Origin: Aequorivita aurantiaca
GTDB lineage: Bacteria > Bacteroidota > Bacteroidia > Flavobacteriales > Flavobacteriaceae
Direction: 5' to 3'
Assembly: GCF_030410135.1 (NCBI RefSeq)
Contig: NZ_JAUGQQ010000001.1
Location: 62,001-126,000, forward strand
DNA length: 64,000 bases
Part shown: one piece after another, positions 15,729-24,157 of the stretch
How the letters are laid out: each line of letters begins with the position of its first letter
How positions within the stretch are numbered: position 1 is the stretch's first letter
Program-made: the position numbers and the translations under genes
Notes under the pieces: model-generated
Seen by the model: the letters and a program-made list of their open reading frames with translations, nothing else
What the model was told of the DNA's origin: nothing
Database searches by the model: none

Positions 15729-17111
15729 TTACAGCTCTATTTGATATTGCTCAATCTTATTATAAAGTGTTTTTCGAGTAATATTCAGCAATTTTGCCGC
15801 TTTGGTTTTATTAAAATCTGCCGCTTTTAAGGCGTTTAAAATAAGTTGTTTTTCATTGCTTTCCCGTGAAAAATCCATTTGGCTCCTTTTTGAATTTTCA
15901 GATAATATGACTTCGCGCGGAATCACTTCCAACGGGATAAATTGTGAATTGGTCAACAAAACCGAACGTTTTATCACATTCTTCAATTCGCGTAGATTGC
16001 CCGGCCAGGAGTAATTTTTAAATGCTTCCTCCACCTCTTTCGAAAGCCCTATTACATCCTTTCCCAATGAATTGTTGGCTTCAGCCAAAAAATATTCTAT
16101 GAAAAGAAACAGATCCTCTTTCCGCTCGTGCAATGATGGAATATGGATTGAAAATTCATTCAAACGGTGGTACAAATCTTCCCGAAATTTCCCTTCGGAA
16201 ACAGCCTTTTGCAAATCTTCGTTCGTGGCAGAAAGTATGCGAACATCCACATCGATCTCTGCATTGCTTCCCACTGGTTTTATGCGGCGCTCTTGAAGTG
16301 CGCGCAACAATTGTATTTGGTTTTCATAGGAAAGATTTCCAACTTCATCCAAAAAAAGCGTGCCCCCATCGGCTGCTTCAAAGTGACCTTTTTTATCATT
16401 TACCGCGCCGGTGAAACTTCCCTTTACGTGGCCAAAAAATTCACTTGCTGCAATTTCCTTCGGAATGGCGCCACAATCTACAGCTACAAAATTTTTATCT
16501 TTTCGTTTGCTATAATTATGGATTGCTTTTGCGGCAACTTCTTTACCAGTACCGCTCTCGCCCTGTATCAAAACACACATATCGGTGGGGCCGACAAGCT
16601 TTAAATATTCATTGAATTTTTTGGAGGATTCACTGATTCCAACAACAAAATTTGGTTTCGATTGAAAATTATCGGTGCTTTTAAAATCATTTTCATGGGC
16701 AACTGAATCATCATTTTCCTTTTCTGATTTCGATTTCAGTTTTGTTTTCAATTCTCGTGATTCCGCTTCTATTACCATCAGCAATTCCTCGGGACGAAAG
16801 GGTTTGGAGATATAATCAAGCGCCCCTTTTTTTATTGCCTTCACCGCAGTATCAACTTCGGCATAACCCGTCATTAATATAACTTTGGTTTTTGGCGATA
16901 CTTTTTGGGAAAATTCAAGAAGGTCCAATCCCGAATCATCGGGCAAGTGTAAATCTGTAATAAGCAGATCAAAATTATTTTCGGCTATTGCCTTTCGCGC
17001 ATTTTTACCCGTTAATGAAACGGATACTGCAAAACCTTTTCGCTCCAAAAAAGACGTGAGCATTTTTCCAAAGGCCACATCGTCTTCCACTATATGTATT
17101 TGCTGCGTCAT
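15729..17111 (-). CDS. Sigma-54-dependent response regulator (NtrC family)
   Basis: 460 residues from the ATG at 17111. Receiver domain with VEDD and phospho-acceptor Asp53 (ITDLHLPDDSG); AAA+ domain with Walker A GESGTGKE (184-191), the sigma-54 contact loop GSFTGA (231-236) and Walker B TLFLDE (251-256); C-terminal Fis-type helix-turn-helix (FNKTKAAKLLNITRKTLYNKI). It activates RpoN-dependent promoters when phosphorylated. It is convergent with the hybrid kinase. A possible target promoter and operator lie upstream of the next minus-strand gene (17686-17825). Confidence 0.96.
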   Translation of the reverse strand: MTQQIHIVEDDVAFGKMLTSFLERKGFAVSVSLTGKNARKAIAENNFDLLITDLHLPDDSGLDLLEFSQKVSPKTKVILMTGYAEVDTAVKAIKKGALDYISKPFRPEELLMVIEAESRELKTKLKSKSEKENDDSVAHENDFKSTDNFQSKPNFVVGISESSKKFNEYLKLVGPTDMCVLIQGESGTGKEVAAKAIHNYSKRKDKNFVAVDCGAIPKEIAASEFFGHVKGSFTGAVNDKKGHFEAADGGTLFLDEVGNLSYENQIQLLRALQERRIKPVGSNAEIDVDVRILSATNEDLQKAVSEGKFREDLYHRLNEFSIHIPSLHERKEDLFLFIEYFLAEANNSLGKDVIGLSKEVEEAFKNYSWPGNLRELKNVIKRSVLLTNSQFIPLEVIPREVILSENSKRSQMDFSRESNEKQLILNALKAADFNKTKAAKLLNITRKTLYNKIEQYQIEL

Positions 17112-17173
17112 TTTGTTTTGTGAAGAACGCAAAAATACTGTGTAAATGTTTGGGCATACTCTAAATTTATCAT

Positions 17174-17205
17174 AAAAAAAAGACGTCCAAAATTGGACGT
17201 CTTTT
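17174..17205 (-). terminator. Rho-independent terminator of the PepSY-like gene
   Basis: Inverted repeat AAGACGTCCAA / TTGGACGTCTT (17180-17203) with a two-base loop; on the minus strand it is followed by a T-run of eight. It ends about 30 bases beyond the stop at 17237. Confidence 0.9.
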
Positions 17206-17236
17206 CCAGAAGTATTGAATCTAAAATACCTGCAGC

Positions 17237-17626
17237 TTACTGCTTCTTCATTTCATTTTTAATCCACTCGCCTTTTGCATTTGCATACACCGTTGAAGAT
17301 TTTGCATCTGCAGTGGTAAGTTGGATTTTATAATCCCCTTGGGCATTCACATAAGCCTTAGAAATAGTGGCACCGCTAAAGTCTGCAGCAACTGCATCTT
17401 GAACGGTTTTTGGTACTTCAGAAGCTTTTACTTCTTTATAATCCTGAACCGGTTCTGCTACAACCGCAGTTTCCGCAGCTTGTGCCGCCTCAATTCTATT
17501 TTCTACTTGCGCTTCAACGGCAGTTTGTTTTTGCTCGTTCATAGCGGTGGCTTCCTTGTCGGTTTGTGCTGTTGCAGCGGTTAAACCTCCCAATACGATT
17601 GCTGTACTTAAAATTAACTTTTTCAT
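17237..17626 (-). CDS. Secreted PepSY-like (DUF2874-type) protein
   Basis: 129 residues. Signal peptide MKKLILSTAIVLGGLTAATAQ; then a low-complexity Ala/Glu/Val/Gln linker (25-65); then one PepSY-like beta-alpha unit (VPKTVQDAVAADFSGATISK, followed by GDYKIQLTTADAKSSTVY and GEW). Such domains are periplasmic and of unclear function. The gene is single, has its own terminator, and is preceded by a sigma-54-like promoter and a double dyad, next to a sigma-54 activator gene. Confidence 0.75.
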   Translation of the reverse strand: MKKLILSTAIVLGGLTAATAQTDKEATAMNEQKQTAVEAQVENRIEAAQAAETAVVAEPVQDYKEVKASEVPKTVQDAVAADFSGATISKAYVNAQGDYKIQLTTADAKSSTVYANAKGEWIKNEMKKQ

Positions 17627-17685
17627 TTTTTTGTTTTAAAAATTATTATTTATTCGTTCTAAGTTTGTTGGTTGCTTAACCTATT

Positions 17686-17701
17686 AGAAAAAGTAGTGCC
17701 A
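17686..17701 (-). promoter_or_regulatory. Candidate sigma-54 promoter
   Basis: On the minus strand TGGCAC (17701-17696), five bases, then TTTC (17690-17687). The consensus is TGGCAC-N5-TTGC, so the -24 part is perfect and the -12 part has one mismatch (the G of GC is T). It lies about 60 bases upstream of the PepSY-like start codon. Confidence 0.5.
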
Positions 17702-17788
17702 TAGAAAATTTCCTGCTGAAGAATAACATAGTGTGCTGTTTAACAGTTATTTAAAAAGATAAATGCTATTTTTAAGAATAAAAGAAAC

Positions 17789-17825
17789 TGTATAAAAACA
17801 AATACACGTGTATAAATTTTATACA
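17789..17825. promoter_or_regulatory. Two adjacent TGTAT-N7/8-ATACA dyads, possible enhancer site
   Basis: TGTAT (17789-17793), 8 bases, ATACA (17802-17806), then CG, then TGTAT (17809-17813), 7 bases, ATACA (17821-17825). The centre lies about 110 bases upstream of the candidate sigma-54 promoter, a usual distance for an NtrC-family binding site. The outer arms also form a hairpin that could terminate the arfB transcript, so the element may have either role or both. Confidence 0.5.
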
Positions 17826-17840
17826 GTTTTTGTGTAAACA

Positions 17841-18245
17841 CTATTCAATTTTTGGCGGTTTACGCGAAGATTTTCTAAGTGCGTTTTCCTTTTTTGATTT
17901 TAAACGCTTTTCAATCGCACCTTTAGAAGGTTTCGTTTTTTTTCGGGGTTTTGCCACTTTTAGGTTTTGCTGAAGCAGCGCAATTAGGCGCTCAATCACG
18001 ATGGCCTTATTTTTATGCTGGCTTCGTGTCTCGCCGCATTGCAGTGTAATAATTCCTTCAGAAGAAATTTTTGTTGGAATTTTATTTCGAAGCCGTTCCT
18101 TTTCAATTTCTGAAAGAGAATGCGAGTTTTCCAAATCAAAGGAAACCTCAACCTTTGAGGCCGTTTTGTTCACATGCTGCCCGCCCGGCCCACTACTACG
18201 GACGGCCTTAAAATTCAATTCAGAAATTAAATGCTCCGTATTCAT
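17841..18245 (-). CDS. arfB: Peptidyl-tRNA hydrolase ArfB (ribosome rescue factor)
   Basis: 134 residues from the ATG at 18245 (the ORF continues upstream but overlaps DUF4301). The release-factor GGQ motif is in SSGPGGQHVNKTASKV, and the C-terminal tail is very basic (KPRKKTKPSKGAIEKRLKSK), which in ArfB enters the empty mRNA channel of stalled ribosomes. It frees nascent chains on non-stop complexes. The start overlaps the DUF4301 stop by four bases (ATGA), making it the last gene of the operon. Confidence 0.93.
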   Translation of the reverse strand: MNTEHLISELNFKAVRSSGPGGQHVNKTASKVEVSFDLENSHSLSEIEKERLRNKIPTKISSEGIITLQCGETRSQHKNKAIVIERLIALLQQNLKVAKPRKKTKPSKGAIEKRLKSKKENALRKSSRKPPKIE

Positions 18246-19768
18246 TGGGTTTGGTGCACTTCGTTCAAAAGGTCGTTTACCGTTTTTACTGGATTGAAAG
18301 TAATCAACGGCACTTCCACAAAAACCGTGTTCCAATTTGCCATCGCGCCATTCCAAAGTCCGGGAAGTTCGAGGGCCTTTATTTCCTTTCCATTGTGGGA
18401 TTTATTCGAAATAAATCCGGCATCGGGATCGGAAAATTCCAAAAGATTGAATTTTTCACCTTTATAAGTACGAACGCCACAAACCAAATCCACCGGATTG
18501 AAATGTGTAGCTTTTTCAACCAAAGCCTTTTGTTGCGGATTATTTATGTCAATTTGTGACATTTCCACGATTTGAAAGGATTCGTTTCCATTTTTATCTT
18601 TTACAAGAAAGGGCCCACCGCCGGGAGCGCCCGTATTTTCAACCACGCCGCAAACTCGAATGGGTCGTTCCAAAATTTTCAAAATTGCCTCCTTAATTGT
18701 AGGCGTGCTTTTTATGTGAAGTTCCTCGGAAATAAATTTTGACGCAGCTTTTAAAACTTCTTCGGAAGAAATTTCAGAATGAAGTTTTTCTACAAAATCA
18801 AATATTTTCTGTTGAAGCGAAATCAATTTTCCGGCTAAAACCTTTTTCTGAAAAGCAATAGTTTCCACATAATTTTGCGAAACCACGTTGTCAATATTTT
18901 TAATGAAAATGATGTCGGCATCTACTTCATTTAAATTTTGCAGCAATGCGCCATGGCCGGACGGACGGAAAACCAAATTTCCGCTTTCATCAAAAAAGGG
19001 ATTGTTTTCAAGTGTTGCCGCAATGGTGTCGGTTTCCTTTTTTTGAAAGGAATACGAAATATTAAATTTTGCTCCAGTTTTTTTCTCAACGATTTCCTGA
19101 ATTTCCTCGTATCTTTTTTTGAACTTTTCTTCGTGCTCCTCAGAAACGGTGAAATGTAGATTTGCAACTCCGTTGGAGGTTGCATAAAAAGCAGCTTCGT
19201 ACAGTTGCTCTCCAAACGCGGTCACATAATTTTCGCCGTATTTATGAAACGGAACAAGGCCTTTTGGGGTTTCGCTCAAATTGATACCAGTTTTATCGAG
19301 CGTTTCCTTTACGAACAAATAATATTGCTTTCCTTTTTCAAAATGCTGGAAATCTGAATATTTTCGATGAAGATTTTCCGTAACCAAATCCGCGAACGCA
19401 AACTTATCCGTGGAACCGAAAAACTTCTTTAATTCCCTGTTTTCTTCCTTTTGAAGAAACTCATCGATATTGTTTTTCTCAAAATTAAATCGATCCAAAA
19501 AAGCATGCAAAAATTTGAACATCCGGGTCGCTGCCCCCGAAGCGGGCACGAATTTTAACAAGCTTAGCTTTTCCTTTTCAATGTCAAAAAGTGTTGCGAA
19601 CTGGTGCTGTTGATCGGGCGAAAGTGTTTCAATTCCATTGCCGACGGCAGCCGCCGCAACCACATTTGCAAACGGAATTCCATTTTTAAAAATCGTGAGT
19701 TGTCGGTTTATCTCGGCCTCCGAGAGCCCGTGGCTGTTTATTTGGAGTAAGTTTTTTTCAGTAAACAT
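18242..19768 (-). CDS. DUF4301 family protein
   Basis: 508 residues, soluble, no signal peptide. Recognised by FVPASGAATRMFK near residue 76 and RVCGVVENTGAPGGGPF near residue 370, glycine-rich loops of the sort seen in nucleotidyltransferase-like folds. The function is not established. It starts immediately after the NadR-like stop (no gap) and overlaps arfB, so it is clearly part of the operon. Confidence 0.85.
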   Translation of the reverse strand: MFTEKNLLQINSHGLSEAEINRQLTIFKNGIPFANVVAAAAVGNGIETLSPDQQHQFATLFDIEKEKLSLLKFVPASGAATRMFKFLHAFLDRFNFEKNNIDEFLQKEENRELKKFFGSTDKFAFADLVTENLHRKYSDFQHFEKGKQYYLFVKETLDKTGINLSETPKGLVPFHKYGENYVTAFGEQLYEAAFYATSNGVANLHFTVSEEHEEKFKKRYEEIQEIVEKKTGAKFNISYSFQKKETDTIAATLENNPFFDESGNLVFRPSGHGALLQNLNEVDADIIFIKNIDNVVSQNYVETIAFQKKVLAGKLISLQQKIFDFVEKLHSEISSEEVLKAASKFISEELHIKSTPTIKEAILKILERPIRVCGVVENTGAPGGGPFLVKDKNGNESFQIVEMSQIDINNPQQKALVEKATHFNPVDLVCGVRTYKGEKFNLLEFSDPDAGFISNKSHNGKEIKALELPGLWNGAMANWNTVFVEVPLITFNPVKTVNDLLNEVHQTQ

Positions 19769-20302
19769 TTAATTTTTCTTCAGCAATGTGTCAATGATTT
19801 TGACTGCGTTTTTAAATCTTTCCTTTTCGTTGCCCTTTAAAATTTCATAAGGAAAACCCTGTTTTTTCAATTCGGCTTCGAAAATACGGAACATTTCCTC
19901 GCGATTGTTCGGCCTATCACGCAAAATATCTGCTTCCCAAGGCGTGTCGATATAGGTTAAAAGATAGATGTTATAATTATTTTTGGTTGCTTCTTCCTTA
20001 ATTTCGTCGGGACAATATCCATCGTAATAATATTCGGAATATACTTTCAATTCGAGCAAATTTGTGTCGCAAATCAACAAATCATTAACCCGTTCCGAGC
20101 GTTCATTTTCAAGTCGCAATTGCCCTTTTGCTATGGGAATTAAGTCTTCCCTTTCAACCAATTTCTTTTTGGAATCCCATTTTTTTTGAAGAAATTCCCG
20201 CATAAATTCCGGCACCCAAAGTGTGTTGTAATGTTCCGCCAATTGCTTGGCAAGCGTAGTTTTGCCGGTGGATTCGGGACCGTATAAAACTACTTTAATC
20301 AA
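19769..20302 (-). CDS. NadR-type ATP-binding kinase domain protein
   Basis: 177 residues starting at the TTG at 20302, which overlaps the PnuC TGA as TTGA; the longer ORF upstream is only the other frame of pnuC. Walker A is YGPESTGKTTLAKQL at the N-terminus, followed by VPEFMREF and LLICDTNLLELKVYSEYYY. It matches the ribosylnicotinamide-kinase domain of NadR, without the DNA-binding or adenylyltransferase domains. It likely phosphorylates the substrate imported by the upstream PnuC protein (nicotinamide riboside, or possibly thiamine). Confidence 0.85.
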   Translation of the reverse strand: MIKVVLYGPESTGKTTLAKQLAEHYNTLWVPEFMREFLQKKWDSKKKLVEREDLIPIAKGQLRLENERSERVNDLLICDTNLLELKVYSEYYYDGYCPDEIKEEATKNNYNIYLLTYIDTPWEADILRDRPNNREEMFRIFEAELKKQGFPYEILKGNEKERFKNAVKIIDTLLKKN

Positions 20303-20937
20303 TTCAGAAGGCTGGTTTCGGGTTTGTTCAAGTTTTTCTTCCACGCGCGGTATCCATAAATTGAAATAATGACAAAAAGCAAAAATTGAAACGATGTAAA
20401 AATCAATCCTTTGTAAAAATACAATGGTAGCGAAATTACATTTCCGACGAGCAAAAACGTCCAATTTTCAAGTTTCTTTCTCGCCAAAAGCCACATTGCA
20501 ACAAAAAATATGGCCGTTGTGAGAGTGTCAACATAGGCTGTCCAACTATCCCATTTATCGAAAATTTCATAAATGACATAAATAAAAATTAGCGTTCCAA
20601 CAAAAATAAAAATGCTGATTTGCTTTTCCTTTGAAGTGGTTTTCGTGATTGGCGTATAATGTTCGGCATCTACTTTTCGCGTCCAAATGTACCACCCGTA
20701 AATGCTCATTGAAAAATAATAGGCGTTGATTACCAAATCACCCAGCAAATCATAAAACCACAAAATGTAAACAAAAATGGCGGTGCTTAAAATTCCCGTG
20801 GGATAGATTAAAATATTATCCTGTTTTGAGAACCAAGCACTCAACAATCCAAACGAAACTCCGGCAATTTCAAGAATTACGATATGTGTGGGAACGTTTT
20901 GGTACTGCTGAAAAAACCAATCAAAAATGGGGTTCAT
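20299..20937 (-). CDS. pnuC: PnuC-family vitamin transporter
   Basis: 212 residues with about seven membrane helices. Family blocks: INAYYFSMSIYGWYIWTRK and FLLVGNVISLPLYFYKGL followed by IISIYGYRAWKK. PnuC proteins carry out facilitated diffusion of nicotinamide riboside; the PnuT branch carries thiamine. The kinase downstream favours nicotinamide riboside, while the thiamine-binding-family gene upstream favours thiamine. The start overlaps the upstream gene by 17 bases. Confidence 0.9.
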   Translation of the reverse strand: MNPIFDWFFQQYQNVPTHIVILEIAGVSFGLLSAWFSKQDNILIYPTGILSTAIFVYILWFYDLLGDLVINAYYFSMSIYGWYIWTRKVDAEHYTPITKTTSKEKQISIFIFVGTLIFIYVIYEIFDKWDSWTAYVDTLTTAIFFVAMWLLARKKLENWTFLLVGNVISLPLYFYKGLIFTSFQFLLFVIISIYGYRAWKKNLNKPETSLLN

Positions 20938-21181
20938 AATCGCTGCGATCGGATTTTACGATTTTTATATAAAGCAAACCACGCTCCACGGCTTCCAATG
21001 CAACTTTCATTTCCTTTTGAAGCAAATCCATAACAGCGTCATAATCGCCATAAACCTGTGTACTTAACGGATTTTCCAAAACGGCAAGTCCCGAATTTCG
21101 TAAACTTTTTATGAAATTGATGATTGCCGGTTCGTAATCGTCCTGCAAAGGTGTGAGGGTAAGTTCAACTGAAATTTTCAT
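20921..21181 (-). CDS. Thiamine-binding family protein (MTH1187/YkoF-like)
   Basis: 86 residues, a complete ferredoxin-like unit (MKISVELTLTPLQDDYEPAI, LRNSGLAVLENPLSTQVYGDYD, then an amphipathic helix ending ALEAVERG). Known: this family includes proteins that bind thiamine. It is the first gene of the five-gene operon and overlaps pnuC. No TPP riboswitch lies just upstream; the 108-base gap contains a palindromic repeat. Confidence 0.8.
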   Translation of the reverse strand: MKISVELTLTPLQDDYEPAIINFIKSLRNSGLAVLENPLSTQVYGDYDAVMDLLQKEMKVALEAVERGLLYIKIVKSDRSDYEPHF

Positions 21182-21276
21182 TTTCTTTAATTTTTTTCAA
21201 AACTACAATTTTAAAAAGTATTCAGTCGAAGTCGCAGTTTGCAGTTTTGGAATTTGGATTTTGAGATTTATGTATT

Positions 21277-21297
21277 CCCCCCTTGGGGGTTAGGGGG
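21277..21297. repeat. CCCCCTAACCCCCAAGGGGGG palindromic repeat
   Basis: A G/C-run palindrome that I recognise as a type scattered through Bacteroidota intergenic DNA. Here it overlaps the end of the upstream gene and supplies its last two codons and TAA. Confidence 0.6.
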
Positions 21298-21991
21298 CAT
21301 TTTCAAATGCAGTTCCCATAACAACCATATCTGCGCCGGAATTATAGGCGGCTTGTTTTTGATTATCGGTTTTAATTCCGCCGCCTACGATTAATGGGAT
21401 ATTTATTGCTTTTTTAACTTCGCAAATAATTTCTTGTTTTACTGGAAATTTCGCCCCACTACCCGCTTCCAAATAAATAAGTTTTGCGCCCACAAATTGA
21501 CCGGCCAAAGCCGTGTGCACAATGATTTCAATATTTTCCTGTGGAAGTGGCTCCGTATTTGTCACTTTTGAAACTGAGGAATTTTTGCCGCCGTCAATTA
21601 AAATATAGCCCGTCGAAATGATTTCCAAAGGGGAATTCTTCAATTTTGAAATGGACTTAATTTGCTGTCCGATTAAATATTCGGCATTTCTTCCCGATAG
21701 TAATGTCAAAAACAGTAGCGCATCCGCCAAATCCGAAATCTGCGAATGATTTCCCGGAAATAGAAAAATGGGAAGTTTTGTTTCAGCCTTTAAAGCTTTT
21801 ACGGTTTCTTCAGTTTCCCCATTTGCAACGGTGCTTCCGCCGACAAATAGATGTGTAGTTTCTTTGGGAATTTTCTTCAGAAATGTATCGATTTCGGAAT
21901 TATTGAATTTATCGGGATCAATCAAAATGGCGAGTTGCTTTTCTTTTTCGGCAACCGATTTCAGAAAAATTTTGTAAAAAATTCCTTCCAT
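21290..21991 (-). CDS. Geranylgeranylglyceryl phosphate synthase family protein
   Basis: 233 residues with the TIM-barrel signatures of the PcrB/GGGPS family: LAILIDPDKF, THLFVGGSTV, IFLFPGNHSQIS, YLEAGSGAKFPV and LIVGGGIKT. It couples a polyprenyl diphosphate to glycerol-1-phosphate; the role in bacteria of this phylum is not settled. The protein stops after MGTAFENAP, apparently short of the usual last helix, where a palindromic repeat gives the stop codon. Three bases separate it from the phosphopantetheinyl transferase. Confidence 0.88.
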   Translation of the reverse strand: MEGIFYKIFLKSVAEKEKQLAILIDPDKFNNSEIDTFLKKIPKETTHLFVGGSTVANGETEETVKALKAETKLPIFLFPGNHSQISDLADALLFLTLLSGRNAEYLIGQQIKSISKLKNSPLEIISTGYILIDGGKNSSVSKVTNTEPLPQENIEIIVHTALAGQFVGAKLIYLEAGSGAKFPVKQEIICEVKKAINIPLIVGGGIKTDNQKQAAYNSGADMVVMGTAFENAP

Positions 21992-21994
21992 CTA

Positions 21995-22630
21995 TTATTT
22001 TTCTGAAATAAGGGCGTAGGCACAGGTGAAACCTTCAAATTCCAGAAAATCAACATCGTATTTTTGTTGTTTATCCTCATAAGTCACGGCTGCTGTGGTT
22101 TTGGATTCGTCGAGCGCAAAATCTTCCACATAAATATGTTCTAAAAAGCTCACTCCTTTTTCGGCAAAACTTTTATATAAAGATTCTTTTGCGCACCAAA
22201 CAATTGTTAGTTTCCGCATCATTGCATCTTCATTTGCAATGGTTCGGTACTCTTCGATTGGCGTGAACTTATGTGCAATTTTCAGAATTTTATTTCGTTG
22301 TTTTTCAATGTCAATTCCCACTTCGACATCGCTAACAATTATCGCCGAAAAGTTGAATGAATGGGTTATTGAAATATTTTTGCCGTCCGTTAAATGTGGC
22401 TTCCCATTTTCATCATAGCGCAAATCGTGATCGGTATATCCTTCCAAAGCGAGCAAATGCCGAATACTCATAAATCCCCGCCTGTGAAGTTCACTTTTCA
22501 TATTCGCCACACGATTGCTGCAATTGCTTGTAAGGTCGGTGCCCTTGGAAAGCGCTTCAAAAGATTCTTCAATCTTCCAAATGAAGACTTTAGTTGCAGG
22601 ATTTACTGTTATAGTTTTGTAAAGTGGCAT
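21995..22630 (-). CDS. 4'-phosphopantetheinyl transferase superfamily protein
   Basis: 211 residues. The magnesium-binding motif VGIDIEK and the WCAKESLYKSF motif identify the Sfp/AcpS superfamily, which transfers phosphopantetheine from CoA to carrier proteins. Size and motif order suggest the Sfp (pseudo-dimer) type. It forms a two-gene unit with the GGGPS-like gene and is divergent from ahcY, a common flavobacterial neighbourhood. Confidence 0.92.
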   Translation of the reverse strand: MPLYKTITVNPATKVFIWKIEESFEALSKGTDLTSNCSNRVANMKSELHRRGFMSIRHLLALEGYTDHDLRYDENGKPHLTDGKNISITHSFNFSAIIVSDVEVGIDIEKQRNKILKIAHKFTPIEEYRTIANEDAMMRKLTIVWCAKESLYKSFAEKGVSFLEHIYVEDFALDESKTTAAVTYEDKQQKYDVDFLEFEGFTCAYALISEK

Positions 22631-22651
22631 AAAATTTCAAAGGATATTTAG

Positions 22652-22659
22652 TACTTTCG
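22652..22659 (+). promoter_or_regulatory. Likely ahcY promoter -7 element TACTTTCG
   Basis: One mismatch to TAnnTTTG, 65 bases before the ahcY start. No -33 TTG at standard distance. Confidence 0.35.
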
Positions 22660-22724
22660 CAGACTTAAAACTAGAAAATTAATTTTTAATTAATGACCGC
22701 TTTTGCGGTATAAAGATAACAAAT

Positions 22725-24041
22725 ATGTCAACGAAAACTGTGCCTTACACGGCCTACAAAGTAAAAGATATTTCTCTGGCAGACTGGGGAAGAAAGGAAA
22801 TTGAGCTAGCCGAAGCTGAAATGCCGGGGCTTATGAGCCTACGCGAAGAGTACGGAAATGAACAGCCGTTGAAGGGTGCGCGCATTGCCGGATGCCTTCA
22901 CATGACTATCCAAACTGCCGTATTAATTGAAACATTGCAAGCTTTGGGTGCGGAAGTTACTTGGAGTTCTTGTAACATTTTTTCCACACAAGATCACGCT
23001 GCCGCTGCGATTGCCGCTGCTGGAATTCCAGTGTATGCTTGGAAAGGAATGACCGAGGAAGAATTTGATTGGTGCATTGAGCAAACGCTTTTCTTTGGTG
23101 AAGACCGCAAACCATTGAATATGATTCTTGACGATGGCGGCGATTTAACGAATATGGTTTTGGACAAATATCCGGAGCTTGCCGCGGGCGTAAAAGGTAT
23201 TTCGGAAGAAACAACTACTGGCGTGCACCGTCTTTACGAGCGCATGAAAAAAGGCACGTTGCCAATGCCGGCCATCAATATTAATGACAGCGTTACCAAA
23301 AGTAAATTCGACAATAAATACGGATGCCGTGAAAGCGCTGTGGATGCAATTCGCCGCGCTACTGATATTATGCTTGCCGGAAAACGCGTAGTTGTTTGTG
23401 GTTATGGTGATGTTGGTAAAGGAACTGCCGCTTCTTTTAAAGGTGCGGGAAGTATTGTTACCGTTACCGAAATTGACCCAATTTGTGCATTACAAGCTGC
23501 AATGGACGGTTTTGAAGTGAAAAAATTGGAAACTGTTATAGCTAATGCCGATATCGTAATCACTACAACCGGAAATAAAGACATCGTGCGCGGAGAACAT
23601 TTTGAAGCGATGAAAGACAAAACCATCGTAGCCAATATTGGTCATTTTGACAACGAAATTGCCGTTGCCTGGTTGAAGAAAAATCACGGACATACGCATG
23701 TTGAGATTAAGCCGCAAGTTGATAAGTACACCATTAATGGAAAAGATATCATCCTTTTGGCCGAAGGTCGTTTGGTAAATCTTGGTTGTGCCACGGGCCA
23801 CCCAAGTTTTGTGATGAGTAATAGTTTTACGAACCAAACATTGGCGCAAATCGAGCTTTGGAAAAATGGTGAAAACTATGAAAACGAAGTTTATATGCTT
23901 CCAAAACATTTGGATGAAAAAGTAGCGAAACTTCACCTTGAGAAGATTGGGGTTGAGCTTACAGAACTTCGTCAAGACCAAGCCGAATATATTGGTGTAG
24001 AGATTGAAGGACCTTTTAAGCCTGAGTATTACAGATATTAA
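22725..24041 (+). CDS. ahcY: Adenosylhomocysteinase
   Basis: 438 residues. Hydrolyses S-adenosylhomocysteine to adenosine and homocysteine, relieving inhibition of methyltransferases. NAD-binding loop [17 protein letters not shown], substrate segments [16 protein letters not shown] and [20 protein letters not shown], and the C-terminal KPEYYRY. It is monocistronic, with a palindrome and a terminator behind it. Confidence 0.98.
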   Translation: MSTKTVPYTAYKVKDISLADWGRKEIELAEAEMPGLMSLREEYGNEQPLKGARIAGCLHMTIQTAVLIETLQALGAEVTWSSCNIFSTQDHAAAAIAAAGIPVYAWKGMTEEEFDWCIEQTLFFGEDRKPLNMILDDGGDLTNMVLDKYPELAAGVKGISEETTTGVHRLYERMKKGTLPMPAININDSVTKSKFDNKYGCRESAVDAIRRATDIMLAGKRVVVCGYGDVGKGTAASFKGAGSIVTVTEIDPICALQAAMDGFEVKKLETVIANADIVITTTGNKDIVRGEHFEAMKDKTIVANIGHFDNEIAVAWLKKNHGHTHVEIKPQVDKYTINGKDIILLAEGRLVNLGCATGHPSFVMSNSFTNQTLAQIELWKNGENYENEVYMLPKHLDEKVAKLHLEKIGVELTELRQDQAEYIGVEIEGPFKPEYYRY

Positions 24042-24042
24042 G

Positions 24043-24063
24043 AATTCCCGCGAAGGCGGGAAT
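24043..24063. repeat. Short palindrome ATTCCCGCGAAGGCGGGAAT
   Basis: Follows the ahcY stop codon directly. A near-identical element follows the stop of the cupin gene (58037-58060), and related ones are at 9982-10029. Confidence 0.7.
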
Positions 24064-24080
24064 CTCTTAAGTTGAAATTG

Positions 24081-24106
24081 AACCCTCGCATTTTGTGAGG
24101 GTTTTT
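24081..24106 (+). terminator. ahcY terminator
   Basis: AACCCTCGCA TTTT GTGAGGGTT stem-loop followed by a T-run; about 40 bases after the ahcY stop. Confidence 0.9.
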
Positions 24107-24157
24107 ATTTGGAAAATATTTAACTTTTGGGACCGGCGATTATTCTTATTTTAAGTG

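Noticed and set aside
20303-20464. Longer start of the NadR-like kinase
   Set aside because: These bases are the other reading frame of pnuC; the TTGA overlap gives a clean coupled start at the Walker A segment.
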